From Trichosporon coremiiforme (Eukaryota; Basidiomycota; Tremellomycetes; Trichosporonales; Trichosporonaceae), in assembly GCA_039545355.1 (NCBI GenBank), contig BCJJ01000015.1:310001-374000 (forward strand): a stretch of DNA of 64,000 nucleotides, in the 5' to 3' direction. The translations under genes and the position numbers were made by a program. This document shows, piece after piece, positions 43,101 to 53,822 of this stretch (position 1 is its first letter; every line of letters starts with the position of its first letter). Under the pieces are notes generated by a model, which was given only the letters and a program-made list of their open reading frames with translations, made no database searches and was not told where the DNA came from.

Positions 43101-46100
43101 GCTGTCACAAGGCCAGGAAAGTGCCCGTGTCTGGACGCTGTCAGGGCTTGTGAGTGTTTCACTGAAGGTTGTTCTTCGACCGACTGGTTTAAGCTTTTGC
43201 CCCACTAATCCAACGAACCTCATCGCCCAACTCCAGCGGGATATCTAACGCGGTTCCAGCGTGACGAGTGAGAACAGTACCTTATCTTGCTCAGGAACAA
43301 TTCTGGAGATGACCCAACGCAGGGTGCAGTCCAGGCACCATCAATCACCACGTCTTATTATCACCCAAAATTATATCCGAGCTGTCCCATCTATTGATGC
43401 TTCGAGCTCGACTGGGCCATAAATCGCGTTCTTCTGCACGGTCAGGGGCCAGGGTGGAGTATCCGTCATGACTTCTTTCGATGCCGATTAAGTGCGCGAC
43501 TGTGCTTCCGGCCACTCCAGGCCACTAGGTGCTATCCAGGAGTGCGACTCAACAGTGAAGTCACCAATTATGGAGCGCGATTCTTATCTTCTCTCCGATG
43601 CTCCTGTCTGTTGAGAACCGATGACCATCGTAAAGGACGAGACCCTAATTCTAAATGGGCCACTGCCGCAGGGTAGTCGCAGGCTGAAATGCGTATGCTG
43701 TACTTCATGTCACCGACTCACCACCACGCGCTTCACGCGTCGTAACCCTCCCCTCTAAGCGCGTGTAGCACCCCGGTCATCTCACCATCTCAAAACTGAC
43801 AGGAACGATAACTGACATCGGTGTCCATAGTCCTCGGCCCAGCAGCCTTCCCTTTCCGGGGCGCCAAGGCCACTGACAAAATGCAGACATATTCTATGCT
43901 CTTGTCATCAAAAACATAGCCGATATAACATCGATGGTTCGATGCCGTACAAGCACTGCATCTGAATTGGAGCTACGATTTACAACGTTCAGTTTGGAAG
44001 CCGCTTCTAACCCTGCATGCGAGGCTAAACAAGGGTATTGACAAGTGCTTGAGGATATCGAATAATATAAGTTCCATTTAGACGATGCAATGTGCCTCGT
44101 TGTACTGAGTCGCTTCATCGGCTTTCAATGTGCATGGGAAGGTCAGCTAAAGAAAGACCGTGCAGCTTTCAGATCGCCTACTGTGATACTTGTAACCTAC
44201 AAGGCCACGTTACATGGAAGAGTGGCGTCGCTCGAAGTGGGACACATACCACGCTCCAACATTCATGCAGATCTGAATTGAGTTTCTAGCGAAGAATACA
44301 GTTCCACTTGCCCTGATTACCAGAGACAATATCAGGTCTGTTCAGAAGGTGTGTAATCCCATCGCACGCCTTTGTGACCTTGCGCCGCGCTGATAGGGCC
44401 TCGGGCCCGCGAAGTCCACGAAGGCTCATCAGAAGAGGAGTGCGACGCAGAGCCCGAAAGGGGATCCGTGGCGCACTGTTGGCACTTCCTCTATGCCCCG
44501 ACCACGGGCCATCCATTGGTCCCGCGAGCCATTCGCGTGTCCAAGGTATTCCGCATCAAGATCTTTTTGCATCAAAAACCAGGAGTGGGCAGGGACGCTG
44601 GGGACAGCCAAGAGGTGCGAGGCGACGTAGCGCGTTCGGCTGATGGGGAGGTACCCTTGCAAGTGTCTAAGACCCTATTCACGTCACAGCCCGTCCCTGT
44701 AACACTCGAAACTGCTCGCGAGACAAACGGAATCCGAGGTACGGCACATACAATGGACAGCCTCGCTACGCTAGTGCGTTATACATACGTTATCGTTAAG
44801 TCTGCCCTGCCAGCATTGTTGGGGTTTATGAGACCCGGGGCGCCAACTCAAGAGCTAGGCGAGCCAAAGGGCTACATGAACAATTGAACTAAGGTCTTTG
44901 ATCTGATTGCGTACCTGTCTGAGCGGGGCGAGGTGATCTAATCAGGGCCTTGAGGCACCAATATTACCGAAGTTCCGTAGTGCGTAGCGTTTTGCACTTC
45001 TAAAATTCGGGCTGCATCCTCGAAGGGTCTCTGGGACGACAACGCGAGCTGCGGCGACTGACTTTGTGTCGAGGCGTTAGACCTTCCGACGCCTCTGCAA
45101 CAATGCACCTTCAGTACGCTAACTCTCGCATTCAACCTTCACCTTCTTCCAAAGGCTACGCCTCAATGATGAATCAAGCCCGGTAAGTTCCCCTTCGCCT
45201 CCCAGAGTTTTGCACGAAACTCTTGTCAGTGACACAGATGAGGTTTTGACAGGGCCTGCCCTGGTCACTGATTGGGCATGCTCGTGCTCTCGGCTTCCTA
45301 CCCGACGCCTAACCTTTTTGGGCCGCAAGCCACTGAGCCACGAAGGGTGTTGAGGAGCATGAAATGATTCCACGATGCCGACAGTCCGCACAGATCTCTG
45401 ACACCAGGCGTACGAAGGCGGAGCGGGTCGCCTTACAGGGTGACGGCGGCGTTGCTGTTACTGCCCTTGATGCCACTCGCCGCCGGCGCCTCGCAATCGG
45501 TCCAGAATCTTTGGTGGGCCCATTCATAGCTTCATCTATGGCTTTGGGCTTGGGCCGCATTCGGCGCGCTGGGCGTAGCCAGAGTCCCCTTTCCCGGTTG
45601 TAGCACGGGCGCAGTCACGTTGCTCGCACCCCAAGTCCTGAATCCTGCCATGTCTCGGAATGGTGTCAAGATAGAAGCAACGTTCCAGCAATGAACCCTT
45701 CGCCACGGATGCCGAAGCCGCTGCGCATTCTCTGCCCAACCTGCTGCCAAAGCCTCCTCGCAAGACGCCTTCGCATTAGTGTCGGAGACTGCTTCAGAAG
45801 CGAACAGCCGTTGGCTTGTCCCACCGAACCCTGTTGTCGTCATTCCTGACTGAAGGAGTCGCAGGAGCTTCGGAGCCTCACACGACCCTCGACGCAACAA
45901 AGAGATCCATGTCTGATCCTTAGTGCTGCGGCGTACAATGCATTCAGTGGCTGAGATCGCATCCGATGCGATACACAATCCGCAGGTAGTTCAGACAGTG
46001 AGGAGAACGCTTGGACACCAGATCTGGCTGTCAGGCAACCGTTGCACGGCCACGGGGTCGGTCTGCAGAGGCCGGACATGTCAAGTCTGCGTCGCGATGC

Positions 46101-48783
46101 ACAGCGGCTTAGCAGGGCACACCAGGCATGTGGCGAGGAGCCCTGCAGGTGCAGATGTCGGGCGTGCCGGCGTCGCCGCTCCGTCATGACTCCGCTGGCA
46201 GCAAGGCTTCGCTTCGAAGCTTGCACCGGGGAAGCACCGGGGACGTCTTCGCACTTCCGCACTATGTGTGGCAAAGCTGACGCAGAGGTGCCCGGGACCT
46301 TGTGGCACCGTTATGCCAGTATGGGCGGCGAGTGCGCCAGCTGGCGTTTCGCGGCTCGCTTCGGCACCTTGCTCTCTCAGTCGCTTGGTCGTCTGTGGGT
46401 GGCAATGGCTCTGGATTCAAACTCAGGCTCAGCCCGGTCCTCCGGCTTCCTAACGGCTGGCTTCTAGGTGTGTTTCGTCCTTCACGTTATGTCAGCGAAG
46501 CCGTTTGCCTGCGCAAGTGCAGTACGTGCGCGCCGCCGCCACCGACCCGCCGCAGGGTCACGCTGGCGGCTGGTGGCTGAGCTTGGATAGCGTCGGTGGC
46601 ACGGAACGGCGAGACACCCTCTGGGGATCTCGGGGACCTTCCTGATCCGATTTGATTCCAAAAGTTGCCGCGAGCCTGCAGCGCCTGTACCCGGCCCACT
46701 CGACCTTGACGTGGATGTTGTGTTGGTGCCAGTCCTGTCTGCGCCTACACCTGGCAGTATCCCAGTTCGCACTCCAGCTTGCCCCGCGACCACGGACCAT
46801 CCCGCCTTTCCCCTTACATGTCGCACTAGTGGGCCAAGCCACTGTTCAGCCCGCTGTATCTGCACTGCGATCTCCAAGATCTAAGCCATCTTGCAGACGC
46901 CGAGCGTTGGCATGCCAGGTTGCGACGAGACCAGCGGCGTGTGACGAGTGCGCGAGATGTTAGAGGATTGAGGATTGCGCAATACCTCGCCGGGCTGGTT
47001 GTTTGAGCCCGTGGAATGCGCGCCACGAGCCACCCTGCACGTGGCGTACCTGAGTTCAACATCAGCTTCACTACGCGAAACGCTGACGTTAGTGTAAGCG
47101 TGTGTTCCTGGCGCAGTCTCCGCTGCATCGTTCCCGTTCATGCATATGCATAGTTCATCGTCCTGCAAAGCAAATAGTAGAGCACAAGCGCAGCGGTCGC
47201 TCGCACAGTTATGCAGCCAAGCCCAGCCTTGACCGCGGGTGCAGCAGGCACGACACTCGCTGGACGAGCAGGCCGTCGGTGACGATGGGGACGATGCGGG
47301 CGAGGATGCGGGGATCGCAGCATAGCATTGGATAGTCGCAGGATTGCAGGATATGCAGGAGCTTGATGCATAGCAATTCATTGACATCGACGCCATCTTT
47401 GGGCCATATCCACGGCGTGCACTGATTCCCACTCCTCGCCGCGTCACTTCCGCGGCGCACAACTCCAATCTGTGCCCCTGGCACGTCGTCCCATGGTGGG
47501 CCATGTATGTAAGTAGGAACACGTCCCTCAACGGCCATCCCTCGTCGTGGTACCATCCCGCACTCGAACCCGACGCCCCGACTCCCACTCCGCACCCGAG
47601 CCCAGATAAGATGCAATGTACCTGATTCCGCAGGTTCGTAAGCTCGTAGGGTCCCCCACAGATGACCCCGGGTCTCAAGGTCCTGGCGTGCACAGCGTGC
47701 CAGTGGTCGTACGTTCCTTACTTCCCCCAATCACCAGTCACGGGTCGGCAAGCTCGGCCACCGTGATGCAAGACGCTGGCGATCCATACCATGGAGCGCG
47801 TACGTTTGTTCCCGGTCGTGGCGCTTTGTCACCGATGACGGCCCACGACGCCCTCGACGACTGGCACAAGGACGTACGAAGTTGCGACGACAGCTCCTCT
47901 CCGTCGCACATGGCAGGGTTTCGCTTCGAGTGGTTACAACTTCCCGCCAACTTTGTGCACTTTTGGGTGTACCTGCAGCGGGTGAAACCTTGTGCTGTGC
48001 GTGGCTCTGCATGATCTTTATCATAGGAACCGAAATGTGTGCCAGAGTGCGGCGTCCCCTGCACCGCGCATAAATGCTGGGTAAACCTTGCGCGCGGCCT
48101 GGCCAATCAGATTGCCAGCTCTTCACATAGCCACCGTCAGACACCCGCACAGAGGTATACCTGTCACAGATTCTGTGTCTATTGGCGGCGTACAACGGAG
48201 TCAATGGCAATCGGCTGCTCATTAGGTACAGACAAAGAGATAGTTTCAGCCAGTCGCTCGGTAGTTCGCCTGGGTACCAGGTCCGCCCCAAGCGGCTTCG
48301 GCAGTGACGAGGAGTACGGTAGGCCACGTACAGCATACGGAATGCTGATGTTGGACTTGTGGCGCCAGCTTATACAGATGGAGAGGACGGAGTCGGGCAG
48401 CGACTCGGTCATGGCGGGTAGCGGCGAGCAATGACGAGTTCGCAGACGTGGGCCGCATCTCATTCATCAGTTCCGACTAGGCTACGTCTTCCGCCAAGTC
48501 AGATTGCCCGTGATCGATGACGATCTGAAGTTAAGGCGAAGCGCTCCGCCGTGGCGTTTCAAAAAAATGGGTTCCGGGGATGAGCCCGAGGTAAGCTAGC
48601 AACTATTAGCAACTCATTACACAGCAGCCGTGATTAGGCTCCTCGGTTTTTGACACAGAAGCTATCTCGACTGTTCGTAGGTACGTGGACCACGGTAGGT
48701 TGTAGGCTGGGCGAGGGCTACTGAAACTACCGGCAGTACCGACGGTAACAGCCGCAAGAACGGCAGCGACGGCAACAATCAGA

Positions 48784-48978
48784 TCAGCAGCGGGGCGAAG
48801 CGGTTGCAGCGGTTAAACTCGTAGACGCCGCGGACATGCCAAGATAACGTTTCATTTCATCGAATTTACGAGATGGACTACGATTCGTGGGGGTGGATCC
48901 TATGTTCCGCTCATCGGTACTCTCCATGCGTTCCGACTCGTCCCACTCCGACCACAGTTCGAAGCGCGGACTGGGCAT
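48784..48978 (-). other. 64-codon ORF with weak resemblance to a transposase fragment
   Basis: From the ATG at 48978 the minus strand reads MPSPRFELWSEWDESERM, then RSPSRKFDEMKRYLGMS, to a TGA. The FDEMKRYL segment loosely recalls the linker before the C-terminal dimerisation domain of hAT transposases, but nothing before or after it matches. It could equally be a chance ORF. Confidence 0.12.
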
Positions 48979-49870
48979 CGGGCAAGCAACGGGCCGCACT
49001 TAAGCGTCGACGAGGATGAGACGGAGAGTTGGCTTTCGACTTATTGTCATGCATCACACGTTATGCCGTTGTTACCCAAACGCCGCTGTGCTCTTCTCCG
49101 GCGTATTTGAGGGGTCAGACAACCATGCCGGGTGAGCGCGGAGCCCAGATTGCCCAGATTCGACGCAGATAGCGGTCTGGACGGCCCAAGGTCACGACGA
49201 TGCCGTCATGTCTCGTTTTCGTTTCAATCGTCGAAAGTGTAAACTCTCGCGCAGCAGCAGCACCTGCAGAAATGCTTCACCTCAGCACAGCAAAAGCGCG
49301 CCATGCGCAGAAGCTCGTCACAGAAGGTGCACAAATTCAGGAGACACTCTCTCCTCGCAGGCAACTGAGCCTCAGACGCGGTTCAGACGTGTTCAGGAGC
49401 ATCGATACTCCCAAGCGGCCGTGGCCCCTTGCTTCGTTCCCCCGACGACCCCTCTGGCCCGTGCGGCCCATGCGGCCCGTGCAGCGTTGCAGTGGTCCCT
49501 CCCGTTCATGCCCGGCATGCGTGCCGTTCCCCTCCGCTTCCGAGGGGCTGGCAGATGCCGCTGAGGCTTGCAGATGAGTTGGTTACGATCTCGGGACCGG
49601 AAGCCGATACTGGTGTGCAACGAATCCTAAAATAGACCCCCAGCACATACTTGCAAAACGAGATGTCCGTAAGGCGCGTAAGACAGGTACTGAGGAACTG
49701 GGAAACTAGGTGGACATTGATACCGCATCGAGTCGATGCAAGTGGTTGTGGTGCGGATAACGACGGGATGGGGAACAAAGCGCTGTGCGTAGCCTGCGCT
49801 GTCTGCGGTTGTCTGCGCTTTGCACCGCTACTGGGATACCCGCGCGAATTGATTGTTTGGCTCCGCAGTC

Positions 49871-49910
49871 GGTCTGCTGGTCTGCTGGTCTGCTGGTCTG
49901 CTGGTCTGCG
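49871..49910. repeat. 8-bp tandem repeat (GGTCTGCT), five copies
   Basis: Five near-perfect consecutive octamers; the last differs at its final base. Non-coding simple repeat about 730 bp before the second Myb cluster. Confidence 0.9.
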
Positions 49911-50636
49911 GGTGCTGTTGACCTAGCGTGCCGTTCCTGGGATCCTGGGAGCTGGGAGTCGGAGTGGGAGCTGCCGTGGATATGGTTATGTACTTGTCTT
50001 ACTGCCGTGTTATCCATGTCGACTGAGACCAGGCTCTGGAGATGGGTAAAGCGGCGCAATGATCGAGCTGTTTCAGTTCAGATTGTCGTCCGCCTTCACA
50101 GCCCCACACAATGGGGCGGGTGGAGCTGCAGACGTGGCCGGCCGATCTCAGGCAGATGGCGGATTGCGCCGCCAGCTGCGCTGTGAGAATCGACCTGAAG
50201 TCATGATGTGACGCCTGCCCGGTGCTTCGGAACGGAGATAATGAGGGTTGGGTGTCGACACCAACGTCGGATCCGGCAACAACCCTCTCGCGTCCTGTCA
50301 CACCGAACTAAGACAAGTGCACTGCCTTCTTCTTGCACTTTGCCTGTCGCAGCTATCATTAGCAGAGTGCACGCAAGCCCTCGGTCAGGTAACGCCCTGT
50401 GGCACCTCACGAGTGGCACTTCTCAACTCACTCGGTCGATAGCACTGACTACTGGTCTTGCTTTGACGATTGCTGACAGGACGAGGTGTTATGCAACTCA
50501 GTGTGTTGGTGTTGGGTGGTGGTGGACGATGCGAACGCAGTGCGAATCGGGGGCGGATGCCCGTTCGCGAGCAAATGTGTGGATGCCAGCGCACACAACG
50601 AACTTGCATCCATTCCGATACACCACCATCCACATC

Positions 50637-51014
50637 ATGTCTGCCGGCAACCGTGACTCGAAACACGACATGGAGATCTCGGCGCCGGCCAGCATAAGCC
50701 CCAGCTCGGAGGAGAGGCCCGCCACGGGCGACAATCAAGCCCGACGTGCGCAAGCGCAACCGTCAATCCGACTCCGAGTCACCACGCAAGCGCACCATCA
50801 CCGCACGATCGGGCGAGGAGCTCGAAGCTCTCTTCAGCCAGATTACAGAGGGCAAGCGGGGCAAGGACATCATCGTCCCCGGCCGCGCCGCGAAGCAGGC
50901 GCACGATCGCTGGATGTGAGTGGCCGATTGGTCTAGCTGACGGGTAGGAAGAGCGTGCGTCCGTATCTCATCAAGTGCCTCCACGAGCGCGCGAAAGGGG
51001 CGAAGAAGTGGTGA
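50637..51014 (+). pseudogene. Small single-Myb protein, family member E (apparent frameshift)
   Basis: The start MSAGNRDSKHDMEISAP at 50637 and the Myb repeat lie in different frames; one surplus base near 50730-50735 separates them. The Myb frame is closed upstream by a TAA at 50695 and has no ATG of its own. The repeat is degenerate (first Trp replaced: RKRTITARSGEELEALFSQI, VPGRAAKQAHDRW). The intron (50916-50947) has the family phase and position. Exon 2 (50948-51014) gives KSVRPYLIKCLHERAKGAK. A 46-nt intron in the N-terminus (GTGACT to AAG) could restore the frame but has poor signals. It converges on member F, 74 bp between stop codons. Confidence 0.55.
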
Positions 51015-51088
51015 GCGACAGTAACTCCCTGTGCTGGCCGGCGGGCCGCGGCAGCTCAACATTCTGATGTCGATGTACATGATACGGG

Positions 51089-51503
51089 CTACTTCGGCTG
51101 CTTCCCTTTCGCCTCGAAGGATTCGAGAATACAGGGCTTGACCGTGTTGCTGCTGTCAGCTCAAGAACTCCCGGGCAAGTTCACCGCCACGTTGTACGGC
51201 ACTGGTTCGCAGTGCGACCGGGGACGCAAGCGGCGAGCTCGTCGCCGTTCTTCCCTGCGAGTACGCCACTGAACAACACCGTCAGCTCGTCGCCGCTCCA
51301 GGTGCCCTCCTTACTCCGTACACATGCTGGTTGTCAGCACAGCACGACGGCACGAACTCACGCTTGCGCTCCTTGCCACTAGTGCCTCTGGCACGCTTGC
51401 GCCTGGGCTCGACATCCGACTCGTATTCCGATGCGGACTCTCCTTTGACGGGGGCGTCGGGGCTGGCACTGAATGTCTCTCCTTTCGGCGGTAGGCTGGT
51501 CAT
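51089..51503 (-). CDS. Small single-Myb protein, family member F
   Basis: Three exons on the minus strand: 51503-51362, 51326-51185, 51149-51089 (114 aa). The N-terminus MTSLPPKGETFSASPDAPVK is followed by an acidic then basic stretch (EPRRKRARGTSGKERK). The Myb repeat reads EGTWSGDELTVLFSGVL, VPGRTANQCRTTW. Exon 3 adds NTVKPCILESFEAKGKQPK. The segment NQCRTTWRNTVKP matches the end of a classical Myb repeat (QCRxRWxNxLxP), the best evidence that the family is Myb. It has an extra intron between the N-terminal tail and the Myb repeat, shared with G and H. Family-position intron: 51150-51184, GTGAAC donor. Same length as G. Confidence 0.72.
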
Positions 51504-51678
51504 TGTGGACGAGGGGTGTGTGTAAGATGTCTACCTCAGCTCAACGGCAAGAAAGACAGTGTGCCCCTGCCAGATGTGTGCATGCCAGCGTCCCATAATG
51601 ACTTGCATCAACTGACTACATTGACTGCCTACGACCTATCCACACGCGCCTCGTCTACAGTTTGATCACGGACTGCTA

Positions 51679-52094
51679 TTACTTCCCGTTCCCGTTTTTG
51701 CCTTCGCGAAGGCCGCGGATGATGAGCGGTTTGACAGTGTTCCTGCTATCAGTTACACCGGGGCTGGTCCAACTCACGCCCAGGTGGTCTGACACTGGTG
51801 CGCCGAGCGTCCAGGAAGCGCTGCCTCGAGTTCAGACCCCTTCTTGCTGGCGAGCATGGCTTCGAAGAGCTTGATGCGCTCCTCGGAGGTCCAGGGGATG
51901 CCCTTGGTGCCAGCACGCTTGCGTTTGTCACCGGTCTCTGCCTGTCAGATTCGGACGACGATACTCATCTCACGAGATGGATTGCGCTTGGCCCTCTTCG
52001 TGCTGGGCTTGTACTCGTCCTGGTCCGACTCGAGCCCCTCGAACGGAGCGTCGATGAGGTGAAGAGCCTCGGGAGTGATGGTCTGGTTCGACAT
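51679..52094 (-). CDS. Small single-Myb protein, family member G
   Basis: Three exons on the minus strand: 52094-51974, 51937-51778, 51742-51679 (114 aa). The N-terminus is acidic then basic (MSNQTITPEALHLID, STKRAKRNPSR). The Myb repeat reads GIPWTSEERIKLFEAML, KGSELEAALPGRSAHQCQTTW. The tail is NTVKPLIIRGLREGKNGNGK. Both introns match F and H in position and phase, so F, G and H form a subfamily that arose by duplication after gaining the first intron. It is tandem with F (175 bp) and H (134 bp). No disruption seen. Putative nuclear DNA- or chromatin-binding protein; specific role unknown. Confidence 0.75.
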
Positions 52095-52228
52095 GATGCC
52101 TGTCGCTGATGAGTGAAATGGATGAGAACTGAGGAAAGTGATCGCTGTTGGATGAGTGTGTATCGAAGCCGCGCAGCGATGACTGGACCGAAAGAACCCC
52201 ATACCCCCGCATCATGTACGTGCATACA

Positions 52229-52829
52229 CTACTTCCCGGCATTCCCCCCGTTCTCGATGCAGCGGACGAGGCAGGGCTTGAGCGTGTTTCTGGCGTCAGC
52301 TCCGCGAAAGGCGACAACAGCTCACGCCCACGTTGTGCTGCACTGGTTCGCGATGCGACCGAGGACGGCGGCCGCGAGCGCCGCGCCCTTCTTCTGCGCG
52401 AGCATTGCGTTCAGCAGCAGCACACGCTCGGCCGGCGTCCACGGGTTCCCGCGCCCGCGCTTGCCTGTTGTTGGTTCGTTCTGGGAGACTCAGCTTACTT
52501 CCGCTGGACGAAGACTTGCTCGGTTGGGTTTTGCGCTTTCCCTTCGCTGGCTTAGGAGTAGGCTCAGGGGTCAGGTCAGACTCGGTATCGGTCAGGTCGG
52601 ACTTGGCGTCGTCGAGCTCGTCGCGCTCGGGGGCAGGTGCAGGGCTCGGTCGGCTTTGCGGCGGGTCAACATCGTGATAGTTAAAGGTGTTGGTTAGAAA
52701 AACGAAAGAGGACGAGGGAAAGAACCTGGTCGCACTCTTGTCTGGATCGTCTGGGCAAGACCACGGTTTCGCGCCCGTTGCGCCCTGTGTGTTCAGCATC
52801 CTCCCGCGGTCAACTGATGTTCTCATCAT
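52229..52829 (-). CDS. Small single-Myb protein, family member H (start uncertain)
   Basis: Three exons on the minus strand, the first ending at 52499, then 52464-52326 and 52289-52229. The N-terminus contains an acidic stretch (ERDELDDAKSDLTDTESD) and a basic one (KPAKGKRKTQPSK). The Myb repeat reads NPWTPAERVLLLNAML, LGRIANQCSTTW. The tail is NTLKPCLVRCIENGGNAGK. The frame is open back to ATG 52829 (176 aa). A more family-like start, MLTRRKADRAL at 52672, follows a leader-like stretch but is out of frame; the two would join if a C5 run (52629-52633 on the complement) had one more base. ERDELD is shared with member I, which is divergent from it. Confidence 0.62.
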
Positions 52830-52868
52830 AAGAGCTCCCGCTCATCTGCGGAATCCTGCAACTCCATC

Positions 52869-53232
52869 ATGCCTAAGCGTACCACTGTCGAGCGCGATGA
52901 GCTGGATCCCACACCTGACTGATCCTCCGTGTCTGTAAAGTCCCAAAAGGAGGACGAAAAGTCAGCTCCCGAGAAGGCGGACGAGCGTCCCGCCAAACGC
53001 TGTCGCGGCAGACCCGGGTCCAAAACTTGGACCGCTGAGGAGCTCGACCAGTTATTTACAGCCATGGTGAGCGGCAAGACCGCTAAGGCGCGCGAGGGCA
53101 AGGTCGATGGCCGTACCGGGGCTCAATGTCTAGCAAGCTGGAAGTGAGTGTCGGTAAGTTTGAGCTGACTCCAGGGCGACTCTCGAGCCGTACATCCGAA
53201 AGTGTGCCGCGGAGAAGGGTAAGAAGTCGTAG
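52869..53232 (+). pseudogene. Small single-Myb protein, family member I (in-frame stop)
   Basis: ATG 52869 opens MPKRTTVERDELDPTPD, then meets TGA at 52920 in the same frame that continues into a normal Lys/Glu-rich tail and Myb repeat (SKTWTAEELDQLFTAMV, VDGRTGAQCLASW, to 53143). Exon 2 (53175-53232) gives ATLEPYIRKCAAEKGKKS. The intron has the family phase and position. A 54-nt, frame-preserving intron (52887-52940, GTCGAG donor, AAG acceptor) would remove the stop but its signals are poor. Divergent from H, convergent on J with 50 bp between stops. Confidence 0.58.
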
Positions 53233-53282
53233 AGGTATATGCATGGGATGGTCTCCAGTCACAGACACGGTGCTCGGGAGAG

Positions 53283-53650
53283 TCAATGGAGGCTGGGTTT
53301 CTCCTGCAGAGCCTTGCGGAGGTAGGGAAGAACAGTGTCACTGTTTGTCAGCTCCGACGGATGGATATGGTAGCTCACCGCCAGGTCTGCTGGCACCGAT
53401 AGCCGGAACGGCCCTCGATGCGGCCCTCAAAAACCTTTGCGTTCGGGGATGCCGACGACGTCGAAGAGGGTGAGGAGCCCATCAGCTGTCCAGGGACGCC
53501 CCTTGGATTTGCCACTGGTCGATTATTATCCTTGGTGTCGCGTTTGACATCAGAAGGGAACTCAGGGTCTTCCGACTTGACGGTAGTCGGAGATATGCGA
53601 GAGTAGGGCTTCTGCTCGTGCAGAGGCGATTGCTTGGGTGCGCGCGGCAT
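53283..53650 (-). pseudogene. Small single-Myb protein, family member J (two frame changes)
   Basis: From ATG 53650 the frame gives MPRAPKQSPLHEQKPYSR and a Lys/Asp-rich tail. The first half of the Myb repeat (KSKGRPWTADGLLTLFDVV) is in another frame, and the second half (FEGRIEGRSGYRCQQTW) returns to the original frame near a T5 run. Two compensating one-base changes are implied. The intron (53341-53378) has the family position; exon 2 (53340-53283) gives DTVLPYLRKALQEKPSLH. The uninterrupted 91-codon ORF exists but lacks half of the domain. It lies 172 bp from the GH128 stop. Confidence 0.55.
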
Positions 53651-53822
53651 TGGCGCTAGGCGTAAAAGAAAGTTGCTGATGTGTGCGGACTGAAGAAGCG
53701 TGCGACAGAGTGCTTTGAGGGCGCGAGCTGGATTGTGTGCCCAATGGCTCCGCTGAATGTGACTTCACGTATGGCCACCAGTGACATACTGCTGGCCCCT
53801 TCCTGTCAGCGATACATCGAGT

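Larger units (their letters stand above)
36511..50636. other. 14 kb gene desert
   Basis: No recognisable protein domain, tRNA or rRNA in about 14 kb, apart from the weak candidate at 39830-40141. The longest ORF (46881-47693, minus, 270 codons) is Cys/Ser/Ala-rich, overlaps others and has no family resemblance. Base composition is patchier and less GC-rich than the coding blocks (for example 43.2-44.4 kb). Homopolymers and microrepeats occur: C16 at 39814-39829 and an 8-bp unit at 49871-49910. I see no intact LTR, terminal inverted repeat or transposase. Candidate explanations are a centromeric/pericentric region, a decayed repeat block, or non-coding RNA genes. Confidence 0.45.

Noticed and set aside
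46881..47693. 270-codon minus-strand ORF in the desert
   Set aside because: No recognisable family; Cys/Ser-rich; overlapping ORFs on other frames; no splice or leader context.
49785..50186. 133-codon ORF with repeated LLVCWSAG
   Set aside because: The repeat is the translation of an 8-bp microsatellite; no other support.
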